Assembly: GCA_003134555.1 (NCBI GenBank)
Contig: PLBO01000151.1
Coordinates: 124,001 to 188,000, forward strand
Direction: 5' to 3'
Origin: Actinomycetota bacterium
GTDB lineage: Bacteria; Actinomycetota; Acidimicrobiia; IMCC26256; PALSA-610
DNA length: 64,000 bases
This document shows positions 7,318 through 16,375 of this stretch, in pieces. Position numbers and translations under genes: made by a program. Below the pieces are notes generated by a model. The model saw nothing but the letters and a program-made list of their open reading frames with translations, searched no databases and was not told the DNA's origin. Within the stretch, counting starts at the first letter, position 1. Every line of letters starts with the position of its first letter.

Positions 7318-8739
7318 ATGGACGTCACGATGCCGCAACTCGGTGAGACGGTCACCGAAGGCACGATCACGAAGTGGTTCAAGCAGGTCGGCGAGAAGAT
7401 CGACGCCGACGAGCCGTTGTTCGAGGTGTCGACCGACAAGGTCGACTCCGAGGTGCCGGCCCCGCAGGCCGGATACGTCACCGAGATCGTCGTACAAGAG
7501 GGGGAGACGGTGCCGGTGGGTGCGCGGCTCGCGGTGATCTCCGAGCAAGCGGGCGCCGGCAGCGCAACGCCTCCCGCCGCGGCCCCCGCCTCGCCGCCCG
7601 CATCGTCCGAAGCTCCTCCCGCCGCGCCGGCAGCGCCTGCCGCGCCGCCCGCGGCCGCGCCTGCTCCGCCCGCACCGGCCCCTCCTGCAGCGGCGCCCGC
7701 ACCGGCCCCTCCTGCAGCGGCGCCGGCCCCCGCCGCGCCGGTCGCCGAAGCTGCTCCGGCGGCGCCTGCGCCCGCGCCGACCGTTCGGAATGGCGGCGGC
7801 ACGGTGACTTCGCCGCTGGTGCGGCGTCTGATCGAGGAGCAGGGTCTCGACCCGGCCGGGATACGAGGCACCGGAGAAGGAGGCCGCATCACGCGCAACG
7901 ACGTGCTCGACGCCGCGCGCGCCCGCGGCCCGGCGCCTGCTCCCGCGACCCGTGCACCTGCTGAACCAGCCGGGACCCCGGCCGCCGCGCCGGCTGCAGC
8001 CGAGCCGCAGGTCGCGCGCACCGAGGGTGACGAGGTCGTGCCGTTCGACAACATCCGCCGGCGAACGGCGGAGCACATGGTGCGATCGCTGGCGACGAGC
8101 GCGCACGTCTACACGTCGGTGCGCGTCGACTTCGAGCGCGTCGAACGCGTCCGTCAGACGCACCAGGCGGAGTGGCGGGCCGAGGAAGGGTTCGCGCTCA
8201 CGTACCTGCCGTTCATCGTCCGCGCGTTTTGTGACGTCGTGCACGACTACCCGCACGTGAACGCGAGTGTCGAAGGCGAGACGCTCATCGTGCATCGCGA
8301 CATCAACCTCGGGATCGCCGTCGATCTGCAGTTCAAGGGCTTGATCGCGCCGGTGATCCGCAACGCCGACGGCAAGCGGCTGCGACTGCTCGCGCGGGAG
8401 ATCCGCGATCTGGCGGCGCGCGCGAAATCGAAGCAGCTCAGCCCCGACGACATCGTCGGAGGCACGTTCACCATCACGAACATGGGTCCGTTCGGAACCG
8501 CGCAGACCTTCCCGATCATCAATCAGCCGCAAGTCGCGATCATGGCGACCGACGCGATCCGCAAGGAGCCGGTCGTCGTCGAGGGCCCCGACGGCGACGA
8601 CGCGATCGCGGTGCACCATGTTGGGTTCCTGTCGCTGGCGTGGGATCACCGTGCCTTCGACGGTGCCTACGCGGCGTCGTTCCTGAACGCTTTGCGGGTG
8701 GAGCTCGAGACGCACGACTGGGAAGCCGAGCTCGCGTGA
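7318..8739 (+). CDS. Dihydrolipoamide acyltransferase (E2 of a 2-oxoacid dehydrogenase complex)
   Basis: The 473-residue E2 has one lipoyl domain (residues 1-77, lipoyl Lys41 in STDKVDS), a long Ala/Pro linker (about 80-160), a peripheral subunit-binding domain (about 162-198, SPLVRRLIEEQGLDP), a second linker, and a catalytic domain (about 238-473) with the HxxxDG active site as HRAFDG (His444, Asp448). Whether it serves pyruvate, 2-oxoglutarate or branched-chain oxoacids cannot be decided without the E1 genes. Its stop overlaps the GTG start of the LipB-LipA gene (GTGA), which suggests translational coupling of E2 with its own lipoylating enzyme. Confidence 0.93.
   Translation: MDVTMPQLGETVTEGTITKWFKQVGEKIDADEPLFEVSTDKVDSEVPAPQAGYVTEIVVQEGETVPVGARLAVISEQAGAGSATPPAAAPASPPASSEAPPAAPAAPAAPPAAAPAPPAPAPPAAAPAPAPPAAAPAPAAPVAEAAPAAPAPAPTVRNGGGTVTSPLVRRLIEEQGLDPAGIRGTGEGGRITRNDVLDAARARGPAPAPATRAPAEPAGTPAAAPAAAEPQVARTEGDEVVPFDNIRRRTAEHMVRSLATSAHVYTSVRVDFERVERVRQTHQAEWRAEEGFALTYLPFIVRAFCDVVHDYPHVNASVEGETLIVHRDINLGIAVDLQFKGLIAPVIRNADGKRLRLLAREIRDLAARAKSKQLSPDDIVGGTFTITNMGPFGTAQTFPIINQPQVAIMATDAIRKEPVVVEGPDGDDAIAVHHVGFLSLAWDHRAFDGAYAASFLNALRVELETHDWEAELA
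7669..7722 (+). repeat. 27-bp perfect tandem duplication in the E2 Ala/Pro linker
   Basis: The 27-nt units at 7669-7695 and 7696-7722 are identical and in frame, each adding nine Ala/Pro residues to the flexible linker between the lipoyl and subunit-binding domains. Linker length is tolerant in this family, so expansion by slippage is harmless and probably recent. Confidence 0.85.
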
Positions 8740-10277
8740 GATCCCGTTGGCTCGGGCTCGTGCCCTACGCGGAAGCGGAAGCGTTGCAGCGTGCGATCCA
8801 CGAGCACGCCGATACCGACTACCTGCTGCTCCAGGAGCATCCGCACGTGTACACGCTCGGGTCGAGCGCGAAGGTCGAGCACGTGCTCCGCGATCCGGCC
8901 ACGGTGGGAGCCCAGCTCGTCGAGGCTGATCGCGGCGGCGACGTGACATACCACGGTCCCGGTCAGCTCGTCGGCTACCCGATCATCTCCCTCGAGGAGT
9001 GGCGCGCAGGCCAGCGCGACGTCGTCGCCTACGTCCGCAAGCTCGAAGCCGTGCTCGTCGCGGTTTGTGCCGACTTCGGGATCGCGGCCGACCGGTCGGC
9101 CGGCTACACCGGCGTGTGGGTCGGCGACGAGAAGATCGCGGCGATCGGCGTGCGAGTGTCGCGGGGGCGGACGCGGCACGGATTCGCGCTCAACGTCGAT
9201 CCCGACCTTTCGATGTTCGATCACATCGTCCCGTGCGGTATCCGCGATCGTGGGGTTACCTCGATGGCGCGGCTGCTCGATGGTCCGGTCGAGATGCACG
9301 CAGTCGTCGACAGTGTCGTCGCTCGGTTCGCCGAGGTGTTCGCGGGCGACGAGCGGGAGCGGCAGGATGTCGCCTGGCATCGGCCCGCGCGTGCCGAGGG
9401 CGTCGAGGTCGCGCTGACGCGCAAGCGCCCCGAGTGGATGCGAGTGCGCGCACGGTTCGACGACGGCTACCTCGAGCTCAAGCAACTTGCCCGGCGGCTC
9501 GACCTGCACACCGTGTGCGAAGAGGCCGGCTGCCCGAACATCTACGAGTGCTGGGCCGACCGCACCGCGACGTTCATGATCAACGGCGATCGCTGCTCGC
9601 GCGCGTGCGGCTTCTGCCAGGTCGACACGCGCAAGCCGCTCGCGCTCGACGTCGAGGAGCCGCAACGGGTTGCCGACGCCGTCGCCGCGCTCGGTCTGGC
9701 GCACGCCGTCATCACGTGCGTCGCGCGCGACGATCTGCCCGACGGAGGTGCCGCCGGCTTCGCGGCGACGGTTCACGCGATCCGCGCGACGAGTCCCGGC
9801 ACTGCGGTGGAGTTGCTGATCTCCGACTGCAAGGGCGACGCGGCATCACTCGCGACGATCTTCGACGCGCGCCCCGATGTGCTCAACCACAACCTCGAGA
9901 CCGTGGCGCGCCTGCAACGCGCGGTGCGACCGTCGGCGGGTTATGCACGGTCGCTCGCGGTACTCGGTCGCGCCCGGGCCGCGGGCTTGGTCACCAAGTC
10001 GGGCCTGATCCTCGGAATGGGCGAGACCGACGCCGAGGTGCGGGCCGCGATGGCCGACCTGCGTGCGGTCGGCGTCGAGCTCCTGACCATCGGTCAGTAC
10101 CTGCGGCCGTCGGCTGAGCACCTGCCGGTCGTGAAGTGGTGGCATCCCGACGAGTTCGCCGCGCTGCGTGAGTACGGAGAGTCGCTCGGCTTCGCGCACG
10201 TCGAGTCGGGCCCCCTCGTGCGTTCGAGCTATCACGCTCGCGAAGGCGCGGATCGGCTCCTCTCGGCACCGCACTGA
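8736..10277 (+). CDS. Bifunctional LipB-LipA: octanoyltransferase fused to lipoyl synthase
   Basis: One uninterrupted frame of 513 codons encodes two enzymes that are normally separate. Residues 1 to about 215 are LipB (octanoyl-ACP:protein transferase), with the GGDVTYHGPGQLVGYP motif, Lys133 in GDEKIAAIGVR, and the catalytic Cys167 in VPCGI. Residues about 228-513 are LipA (radical-SAM lipoyl synthase): auxiliary cluster CX4CX5C at Cys261, 266 and 272, radical-SAM CX3CX2C at Cys287, 291 and 294, and the C-terminal RSSY that supplies the Ser ligand. The two parts are joined through the normal LipA N-terminal segment RKRPEWMRV with no stop. The GTG start overlaps the E2 stop. Together the two activities octanoylate and then sulfurate E2 Lys41 and similar lysines. 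Confidence 0.95.
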   Translation: MRSRWLGLVPYAEAEALQRAIHEHADTDYLLLQEHPHVYTLGSSAKVEHVLRDPATVGAQLVEADRGGDVTYHGPGQLVGYPIISLEEWRAGQRDVVAYVRKLEAVLVAVCADFGIAADRSAGYTGVWVGDEKIAAIGVRVSRGRTRHGFALNVDPDLSMFDHIVPCGIRDRGVTSMARLLDGPVEMHAVVDSVVARFAEVFAGDERERQDVAWHRPARAEGVEVALTRKRPEWMRVRARFDDGYLELKQLARRLDLHTVCEEAGCPNIYECWADRTATFMINGDRCSRACGFCQVDTRKPLALDVEEPQRVADAVAALGLAHAVITCVARDDLPDGGAAGFAATVHAIRATSPGTAVELLISDCKGDAASLATIFDARPDVLNHNLETVARLQRAVRPSAGYARSLAVLGRARAAGLVTKSGLILGMGETDAEVRAAMADLRAVGVELLTIGQYLRPSAEHLPVVKWWHPDEFAALREYGESLGFAHVESGPLVRSSYHAREGADRLLSAPH

Positions 10278-10283
10278 GATAAT
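10278..10283 (+). promoter_or_regulatory. -10 hexamer GATAAT, leaderless start of the split-barrel gene
   Basis: GATAAT is followed by 6 nt and then the ATG at 10290, with no Shine-Dalgarno sequence. It overlaps the very end of the lipB-lipA frame, so the downstream operon could be transcribed from its own promoter. Confidence 0.5.
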
Positions 10284-10289
10284 GGGCGC

Positions 10290-10850
10290 ATGGCCGAGCG
10301 TTTCTCGTCGCTGAGTCCCGATCTTGCGCAGTGGTGGCGTGAACAACCGGTGTTCTTCGTCGCAACCGCACCGAGCGGCGATGCGGGCCATGTGAACCTC
10401 TCGCCCAAGGGTCTCGACACGTTGCGCGTGCTCGCCGGCGACCGTGTCGCCTACCTCGACCTCACCGGCAGTGGAGTAGAGACGATCGCGCACCTGCGCG
10501 ACAACGGGCGCATCACTCTCATGGCGTGCGCGTTCAACGGCAACCCTCGCATCTCGCGCATCTACGGGCGCGGCGTCGTGCACGTCGCGGGTTCGCCGGA
10601 ATTCGACGAGCTCGCGCCCGAGTTCCCCGATTTGCCGGGCCGGCGATCGATCGTCGAGGTCGCGGTGGAACGCGTGACCACATCGTGTGGCTACGCGGTG
10701 CCGCTCATGGATCTCGTCGACGACCGCGATCGCCTGGTCGACTGGGCGAAGAACAAGGGCGACGACGGGATCGCGGCCTACTGGGAGAACAAGAACGCAC
10801 TGAGCATCGACGGCTTGCCGGGCCTCGACCGGCCCGAGGTCGACGCGTGA
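10290..10850 (+). CDS. Pyridoxamine 5'-phosphate oxidase-family FMN split-barrel protein
   Basis: The 186-residue protein shows the split-barrel pattern of the PNPOx-like family: an N-terminal QPVFFVATAPSGDAGHVNLSPKG strand-turn-strand (shown here as QPVFFVATA then HVNLSPKG), a ITLMACAFNGNPRISRIYGRG core that normally lines the flavin site, and a C-terminal helical tail. Relatives include uncharacterised flavin or F420-binding reductases; true pyridoxamine-phosphate oxidase activity is not implied. It overlaps the M24 peptidase gene by GTGA and forms the first gene of a three-gene unit. Confidence 0.85.
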   Translation: MAERFSSLSPDLAQWWREQPVFFVATAPSGDAGHVNLSPKGLDTLRVLAGDRVAYLDLTGSGVETIAHLRDNGRITLMACAFNGNPRISRIYGRGVVHVAGSPEFDELAPEFPDLPGRRSIVEVAVERVTTSCGYAVPLMDLVDDRDRLVDWAKNKGDDGIAAYWENKNALSIDGLPGLDRPEVDA

Positions 10851-11938
10851 GGCTTGCCGCTCGAATCACGCGAGTGCGGGCGCTGATGGCCGAGCTGGGT
10901 GTCGACGCGTTGTTGCTCTCGGTCGGACCCGAGCTGCCGTACCTCACGGGTTACGAGGCCATGCCCCTCGAACGCCTGACGATGTTGGTCCTGCCTCGCA
11001 CCGGCGACGCCCAGCTCGTCATCCCTCGCCTGGAGGTTCCGCGTGTCGCGCCCCGACCGGAGCTCTTCGAAGTCGTGCCGTGGGAGGAGACCGACGACCC
11101 GATCGCGCTGGTTGCCGGAATGATCCGACGTTCTGCCCGGCGGGTGGCGATCGGAGACCACACGTGGGCGCGCTTCCTCCTCGAGCTTCAGCACGCGGTT
11201 CCGTCGTGCACGTTCGTGCGCGGTTCCGATGTCGTGGCTCCGATCCGTATGGTCAAGGACGCCGACGAGATCGCCGCGCTCACGCGCGCGGCGCACGCGG
11301 TCGACGCCATCGCGCGCGAGATGCGGTCGGTCCCGTTCGCGGGCCGGACCGAGCTCGACGTGCATCGCGAACTGGTCGATCGGATGCTCGAGGCTGGCCA
11401 CGAACGCGCGAACTTCGCGATCGTCGCGGCCGGGGCAAACGCCGCGAGCCCGCACCACGAGCCCACTGCGGCGCGCGTGATCGGCAACGGCGACATCGTC
11501 CTCTGCGACTTCGGCGGCACGATGGACGGCTACTGCTCGGACATCACCCGCATGTTCCACGTCGGCGAGCCGTCAACAGAGGTCGGCGACGTGTATTCGG
11601 TTCTCGCCGAGGCGCAGGAAGCGGGCGTGCGCGCTGCGACCGTCGGCACGCCGTGCGAGGACGTCGACGCGGCGTCGCGGCACGTGATCGCCGGCGCCGG
11701 CTTCGGCGAGTACTTCGTGCATCGGGTCGGCCACGGGATCGGCGCCGAGGCGCACGAGGATCCCTACATGGTCGCGGGGAACAGCAGTCCGCTCGAGGTC
11801 GGGCACGCGTTCAGCGTGGAGCCCGGTATCTACTTTCCCGGACGCTTCGGGATGCGGCTCGAAGACATCGTCGTCGCGACCGCCGACGGACCGTTGCGCC
11901 TCAACGACGCGCCGCGCGACATCGCGATCGTTGCGTGA
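10847..11938 (+). CDS. M24-family metallopeptidase, Xaa-Pro aminopeptidase type
   Basis: The 363-residue protein has an N-terminal creatinase-like domain (about 1-125) and a C-terminal pita-bread domain (about 130-363). The dinuclear metal ligands are visible: Asp in LCDFGGTMDGYCSD (two Asp), His in RVGHGIG, Glu in VEPGIYF and Glu in RLEDIVV. This is the proline dipeptidase/aminopeptidase P group. The GTG start is chosen because it overlaps the previous stop (GTGA); the longer upstream frame runs through the split-barrel gene. The next gene also overlaps by GTGA. Confidence 0.92.
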   Translation: MRLAARITRVRALMAELGVDALLLSVGPELPYLTGYEAMPLERLTMLVLPRTGDAQLVIPRLEVPRVAPRPELFEVVPWEETDDPIALVAGMIRRSARRVAIGDHTWARFLLELQHAVPSCTFVRGSDVVAPIRMVKDADEIAALTRAAHAVDAIAREMRSVPFAGRTELDVHRELVDRMLEAGHERANFAIVAAGANAASPHHEPTAARVIGNGDIVLCDFGGTMDGYCSDITRMFHVGEPSTEVGDVYSVLAEAQEAGVRAATVGTPCEDVDAASRHVIAGAGFGEYFVHRVGHGIGAEAHEDPYMVAGNSSPLEVGHAFSVEPGIYFPGRFGMRLEDIVVATADGPLRLNDAPRDIAIVA

Positions 11939-12789
11939 AGCTCGACGCGGCGACCTTCCTCTTGCAGTGGGCGACGGGCGGGCTGTTGTTCGGCTGGGTG
12001 ACGACGCGCCGCCGCGAGGTCAGTCTGGGCTACGGCTGGCTGATCCGCATCGTCTTCGCGACGTTCGCCGCGGGTGCAGGTGCCGTGTTTCTCACTGGTG
12101 ATCTCACCGCCGCGCGCGCGATCGCGGCGGTGTCCGCGCTCGCGTGCGCCGCGGCAACGGGCGGCGCAACCGTTGTGTCGGTACAGCGTCGCCGCGCCGG
12201 GGTACGCGGGCGCGAAGAAGTGCGCGCGGCCCGGCGCGCCCGCGTCTCGGCGATGATCGGCCGCGCCGGCGAGGAGAACCTCGATCGCGGCCCCGAATTC
12301 CCCCCGGCTCTCGATCTGATCGCGCCCGTCGTCGGTTTCGTCGGCCTGCTCGCGGCTGCCCAGTTCGCGGGCGGGCCTTATCTGCTCGCCGTTGCGCGGC
12401 TGATGGTCGGCGCGGTGTTCCTCGGGAGCGTGAGCGACGCGATGCTGCTCGGGCACTGGTATCTCGTGCAGCCCGGACTCCCGCGCGAACCGCTGAAGGA
12501 ACTGGTCGTGTGGACCGCGGTCGCCTGGCCGTTCGAGATCGCGGTGTTCTTGTGGCCGACCGGAATGGTGCAGGTGCTCGACGGCGTCATCGACGACGGC
12601 TACCACGGCGTGCTCGGTTGGATCTGGATCGCGTCCGCAGCCATGACGATCGGACTCGTCGGCCTCACCTGGGCCGCGTTGCGCGAGCGCTATTACTCGG
12701 CCGTCATGGCCGCGACCGGGCTGCTCTACCTCGCGATCCTCACGGCCTTCGGAACGGACCTCGTCGCGAGGGCCGTCATACGTCCCTAG
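11935..12789 (+). CDS. Polytopic membrane protein of unknown function
   Basis: I do not recognise the family. The 284-residue protein has two or three N-terminal hydrophobic segments, a basic and charged cytoplasmic stretch (about 85-120, RRRAGVRGREEVRAARRA), and then about five more membrane segments. A distinctive stretch HWYLVQPGLPREPLKE sits between segments in the second half. It is tightly coupled to the M24 peptidase gene (GTGA overlap) and its last 4 bp overlap the 3' end of metH on the other strand. Confidence 0.75.
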   Translation: MKLDAATFLLQWATGGLLFGWVTTRRREVSLGYGWLIRIVFATFAAGAGAVFLTGDLTAARAIAAVSALACAAATGGATVVSVQRRRAGVRGREEVRAARRARVSAMIGRAGEENLDRGPEFPPALDLIAPVVGFVGLLAAAQFAGGPYLLAVARLMVGAVFLGSVSDAMLLGHWYLVQPGLPREPLKELVVWTAVAWPFEIAVFLWPTGMVQVLDGVIDDGYHGVLGWIWIASAAMTIGLVGLTWAALRERYYSAVMAATGLLYLAILTAFGTDLVARAVIRP

Positions 12790-15700
12790 ACCACGAAATA
12801 TTTCGCCTCTGGATGGGGGACGATGATCGCGCTGGTCGACTGCTCGGGTACGAGGTGGAACTCTTCGGTGAGGGCGACGCCGATGCGGTCGATCTCCAGG
12901 AGCTCCGCGACTTTCGTCTGGTCGTCGAGGTCGGGGCACGCGGGGTAGCCCCATGAGTAGCGCGACCCTCGGTACTGCTGCTTGAACAGACCGGTGAGAG
13001 TGGGACCGTCCTCGTCGGCGAAGCCCCACTCCTCGCGGATCCGGCGGTGCCACAACTCCGCCAACGCTTCGGTCATCTCGACCGACAGACCGTGCAACAG
13101 CAGATAGTCCTGGTACTTGTCCTCCGCGAACAATTCCTTCTCGCGGGCGCTCGCGGCCGTTCCCATCGTGACGACGTGGAAGGCCGCGTAGTCGGTCTCG
13201 CCGGACTCGATCGGGCGGAAGAAGTCGGCGATCGAGAGCCACGGCGCTTTGCGCTGGCGCGGATAGTGGAAGCGCAGCCATTCCTGGGTACGGGTGTCGT
13301 CCTTCCACACCACCAGGTTCTCGCCGTCGCTGTTCACCGCGAAGTAGCCCCACGCGGCCGCGGGTACGAGCAGGCCCTGTTGCTTCGCGATATCGAGTTG
13401 GGCGCGCAGGGTCGGACGGATGCGCGTTTTGAAGTCGGGGTCGGGCTCGCCCGACTCCGGACGGAACTGCCACTGGTTGCGGAACAGCGCGGTCTCGTTG
13501 ACGTAGCCGACGATCTCGTCGAGCGAGATGCCCTTGGCGACCCGGGAACCGACGAACGGCGGCGTGAAAATGGGAACGTCGGTTGCCACGTCGGAGCGTT
13601 CCGGGATCTCGATCGTCTCGTCGATCGGCTGCTGCGACTTCCGGGGCGGCAGGTTGCGTCCACCCGGCTCGCGTCCGAACTTCTCGTCGAGCGTTCCGTC
13701 GCGCCGGCCCTTGACGAGGGCATCCATCGTGCGGAGGCCTTCGAACGCGTCCTTGCCGTAGAAGACGCGGCCGTCGTAGACCTCACGCAGGTCGCGCTCG
13801 ACGTAGGTACGGGTCAGGGCCGCGCCGCCGAGCAACACCGGAACGCGGTCGGCCAGCCCGCGCGTGTTCAACTCTTCGAGGTTGTCGCGCATGATCAACG
13901 TCGATTTCACGAGGAGGCCGCTCATGCCGATCGCGTCGGCGTCGACTTCGAGCGCCTTCTCGATCATCTCGTTGATCGCGATCTTGATGCCGAGGTTGTA
14001 GACGAGGTACCCGTTGTTGGTGAGGATGATGTCGACGAGGTTCTTGCCGATGTCGTGGACGTCGCCCTTCACGGTCGCGAGCACGACGGTGCCCTTGCCG
14101 GCGGCGTCGGCCTTCTCCATCATCGGCTCGAGGTAGGCGACCGCGGCCTTCATGGTCTCGGCCGACTGGAGCACGAAGGGCAACTGCATCTGCCCACTGC
14201 CAAACAGCTCGCCGACGACCTTCATGCCGTCGAGGAGCACGTCGTTCACGATCTCGAGCGGGGTCATCGTCGCGAGTTGCTCTTCGAGGTCGGTTTCCAG
14301 CCCGTCGCGCTGGCCGTCGATGATGCGGTGCTTCAAGCGCTCGGCCACCGGCCAACCCGAGCGGTCTTCCTTCTCGATCGCGCCCGCCTCGACGTTCTCG
14401 AACAGCGCCATGAACTCGGTGAGGGGGTCGTAGTTCTCGCGCCGCCGGTCGTAGATGAGATCGAGCGCCGCCGTTCGCTGCTGCTCGTCGATCCGGTGCA
14501 ACGGCATGATGCGCGCCGCGTGCACGATCGCGGCGTCGAGCCCGGCCTCGCGGCACTCGTGCAGGAAGACGCTGTTCAACACGTGGCGGGCGGCGGGCTT
14601 CAACCCGAACGACACGTTCGACAACCCGAGCACGGTGTGCGCGCCGGGAAGCTCGACTTTGATGCGCCGGATGGCTTCGATCGTCTCCATCGCGTCGCGG
14701 CGGAGGTCGTCGTCGCCGGTCGAGAGCGGGAACGTGAGCGCGTCGAAGATCAGGTCGGTCGGTTCCATGCCGTAGCGCTCGATGGCGATGTCGTAGATGC
14801 GGCGCGCGACCCGCAGCTTCCAGTCGGCCGTGCGCGCCTGCCCCTCCTCGTCGATCGTCAGGCAGATGACGGCGGCGCCGTATTCGCGCGCGAGCCGGAA
14901 AACCCGATCCATGCGTTTGCCCTCGTCCTCGCCTTCCTCGAGGTTGGCGGAGTTGAGCAGCGCCTTGCCGCCGTGGTGTTGCAGGCCGGCCTCGAGCACC
15001 GGGGGCTCCGTCGAGTCGAACACGAGCGGCAGCGACGCCTGGGTCGCGAACCGACCGGCGATCTCGTCCATGTCGATCGCGCCGTCGCGACCGACGTAGT
15101 CGACGCATACGTCGAGCACGTGCGCGCCTTCCTTCACCTGCTCGCGCGCCATCTGGACGCAAGAGTCCCAATCGGCTTCGAGCATCGCGTCGCGGAACTT
15201 CCTCGAACCGTTCGCGTTCGTGCGCTCACCGATCGCCAGGTATGCGAGCTCCTGCTCGAACGGCACGTGCGAGTAGATCGACGAGCAACCGGGCTCGAAC
15301 TCGGGGGTGCGCAGCACGGGCGCGCGGCCGTCGAGCCGCTCGACGACCGCTCGCAGGTGCTCCGGCGTGGTGCCGCAGCAACCGCCGACGACGTTGAGCC
15401 CGAACTCGGACGCGAACCGGTCGTGTGCTTCGGCGAGCGCGGCCGGGGTCAGGTCGTAGTGAGTGTGACCGTCGACGACCGACGGCAGTCCCGCGTTCGG
15501 CAGCGCCGACAGGAACGTCCGCGCGTGCTGCGCGAGGTAGCGGAGGTGCTCGGTCATCTCGGCGGGGCCGGTCGCGCAGTTCATGCCGATGATGTCGGGT
15601 CGCATCGCTTCGAGCGCGGTGAGCGCGGCGCCGATCTCGGTGCCGACGAGCATGCGTCCCGTCGTCTCGACCGTGACCTGCACCATGATCGGGATCGGCG

Positions 15701-16298
15701 ACGACAGCCCCGCGCGCCGCATCGCCGCGCGCGCACCGTTGATCGCCGCCTTTGCCTGGAGAAGGTCGTAGACGGTCTCGACGAGCAGCACGTCGACGCC
15801 GCCGGCGATCAGCCCGTCGACCTGGAGCGCGAAGTCGTCACGCAGCGTCTCGTAGCGAATCTGACCCAGCGACGGAAGCCGCGTACCCGGTCCGATCGAG
15901 CCGATCACGAAGCGGGGCCGGCCGTCGGCGGCGTGGCCGGCGGCAACTTCGCGGGCGATCTCGGCGGCGCGCTTGTTCATCTCGAACGTGTGGTCGGCGA
16001 GTCCGTACTCGTTGAGGACGAGCGGGAATGCGCCGAAAGTGGCGGTCTCGACGCCGTCGACACCGATCGAGAAGAACTCGTCGTGCATCCGGGCGACGAG
16101 ATCGGGCCGGGTCAGGACGAGCTGCTCGTTGCAGCCCTCCAGCGCCTCGCCGCCGAAATCGTCCGGCCCGAGGTCCTCGCCCTGCATCCACGTGCCGAAC
16201 GCCCCGTCGAGGACGAGCACGCGCTCGTGGAGCGCGTCGAGGAACGGGTGCACGGCGCCGCTGCCGATCGGCGACGCGATTCCTCTGGGATCGGGCAT
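12786..16298 (-). CDS. metH: Cobalamin-dependent methionine synthase
   Basis: The full-length 1170-residue MetH transfers a methyl group from 5-methyltetrahydrofolate to homocysteine through methylcobalamin. In order: the homocysteine domain (about 15-325) with zinc ligands Cys241, Cys307 and Cys308; the folate domain (about 350-610); the helical cap (about 640-730); the B12 domain with DVHDIG (His748 is the lower axial ligand) and SGLLVKS; and the reactivation domain (about 900-1170). The ATG at 16298 is preceded on the coding strand by TAACCT and 6 nt, predicting a leaderless message. The 77 bp to the divergent adenosyltransferase gene leave no room for a cobalamin riboswitch. Confidence 0.97.
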   Translation of the reverse strand: MPDPRGIASPIGSGAVHPFLDALHERVLVLDGAFGTWMQGEDLGPDDFGGEALEGCNEQLVLTRPDLVARMHDEFFSIGVDGVETATFGAFPLVLNEYGLADHTFEMNKRAAEIAREVAAGHAADGRPRFVIGSIGPGTRLPSLGQIRYETLRDDFALQVDGLIAGGVDVLLVETVYDLLQAKAAINGARAAMRRAGLSSPIPIMVQVTVETTGRMLVGTEIGAALTALEAMRPDIIGMNCATGPAEMTEHLRYLAQHARTFLSALPNAGLPSVVDGHTHYDLTPAALAEAHDRFASEFGLNVVGGCCGTTPEHLRAVVERLDGRAPVLRTPEFEPGCSSIYSHVPFEQELAYLAIGERTNANGSRKFRDAMLEADWDSCVQMAREQVKEGAHVLDVCVDYVGRDGAIDMDEIAGRFATQASLPLVFDSTEPPVLEAGLQHHGGKALLNSANLEEGEDEGKRMDRVFRLAREYGAAVICLTIDEEGQARTADWKLRVARRIYDIAIERYGMEPTDLIFDALTFPLSTGDDDLRRDAMETIEAIRRIKVELPGAHTVLGLSNVSFGLKPAARHVLNSVFLHECREAGLDAAIVHAARIMPLHRIDEQQRTAALDLIYDRRRENYDPLTEFMALFENVEAGAIEKEDRSGWPVAERLKHRIIDGQRDGLETDLEEQLATMTPLEIVNDVLLDGMKVVGELFGSGQMQLPFVLQSAETMKAAVAYLEPMMEKADAAGKGTVVLATVKGDVHDIGKNLVDIILTNNGYLVYNLGIKIAINEMIEKALEVDADAIGMSGLLVKSTLIMRDNLEELNTRGLADRVPVLLGGAALTRTYVERDLREVYDGRVFYGKDAFEGLRTMDALVKGRRDGTLDEKFGREPGGRNLPPRKSQQPIDETIEIPERSDVATDVPIFTPPFVGSRVAKGISLDEIVGYVNETALFRNQWQFRPESGEPDPDFKTRIRPTLRAQLDIAKQQGLLVPAAAWGYFAVNSDGENLVVWKDDTRTQEWLRFHYPRQRKAPWLSIADFFRPIESGETDYAAFHVVTMGTAASAREKELFAEDKYQDYLLLHGLSVEMTEALAELWHRRIREEWGFADEDGPTLTGLFKQQYRGSRYSWGYPACPDLDDQTKVAELLEIDRIGVALTEEFHLVPEQSTSAIIVPHPEAKYFVV

Positions 16299-16304
16299 CG
16301 CTCC

Positions 16305-16310
16305 AGGTTA
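16305..16310 (-). promoter_or_regulatory. -10 hexamer TAACCT of metH
   Basis: On the minus strand TAACCT is followed by exactly 6 nt and then the metH ATG. The six bases include GGAG, but they would be at most the first bases of the transcript, so leaderless initiation is more likely than Shine-Dalgarno use. Confidence 0.55.
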
Positions 16311-16375
16311 CGTGGCGATTGCGCGGGCTCTCTACCCGTTTCGGCGGGGGCAGGGTCGTAGGCTGCCCCCTCGAC

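Noticed and set aside
7669..7722. Ala/Pro repeat as a possible regulatory repeat or CRISPR-like unit
   Set aside because: It is an in-frame linker expansion within the E2 gene and has no spacers.
13047..16361. Very long (1104-codon) open frame antisense to metH
   Set aside because: It is the GC-rich shadow of metH: His/Arg/Asp-rich composition, no recognisable domain, and metH on the other strand is certain.
16299..16375. Cobalamin riboswitch between metH and the adenosyltransferase gene
   Set aside because: Only 77 bp separate the start codons, both genes have -10 hexamers next to their start codons, and no B12-box-like element is visible.
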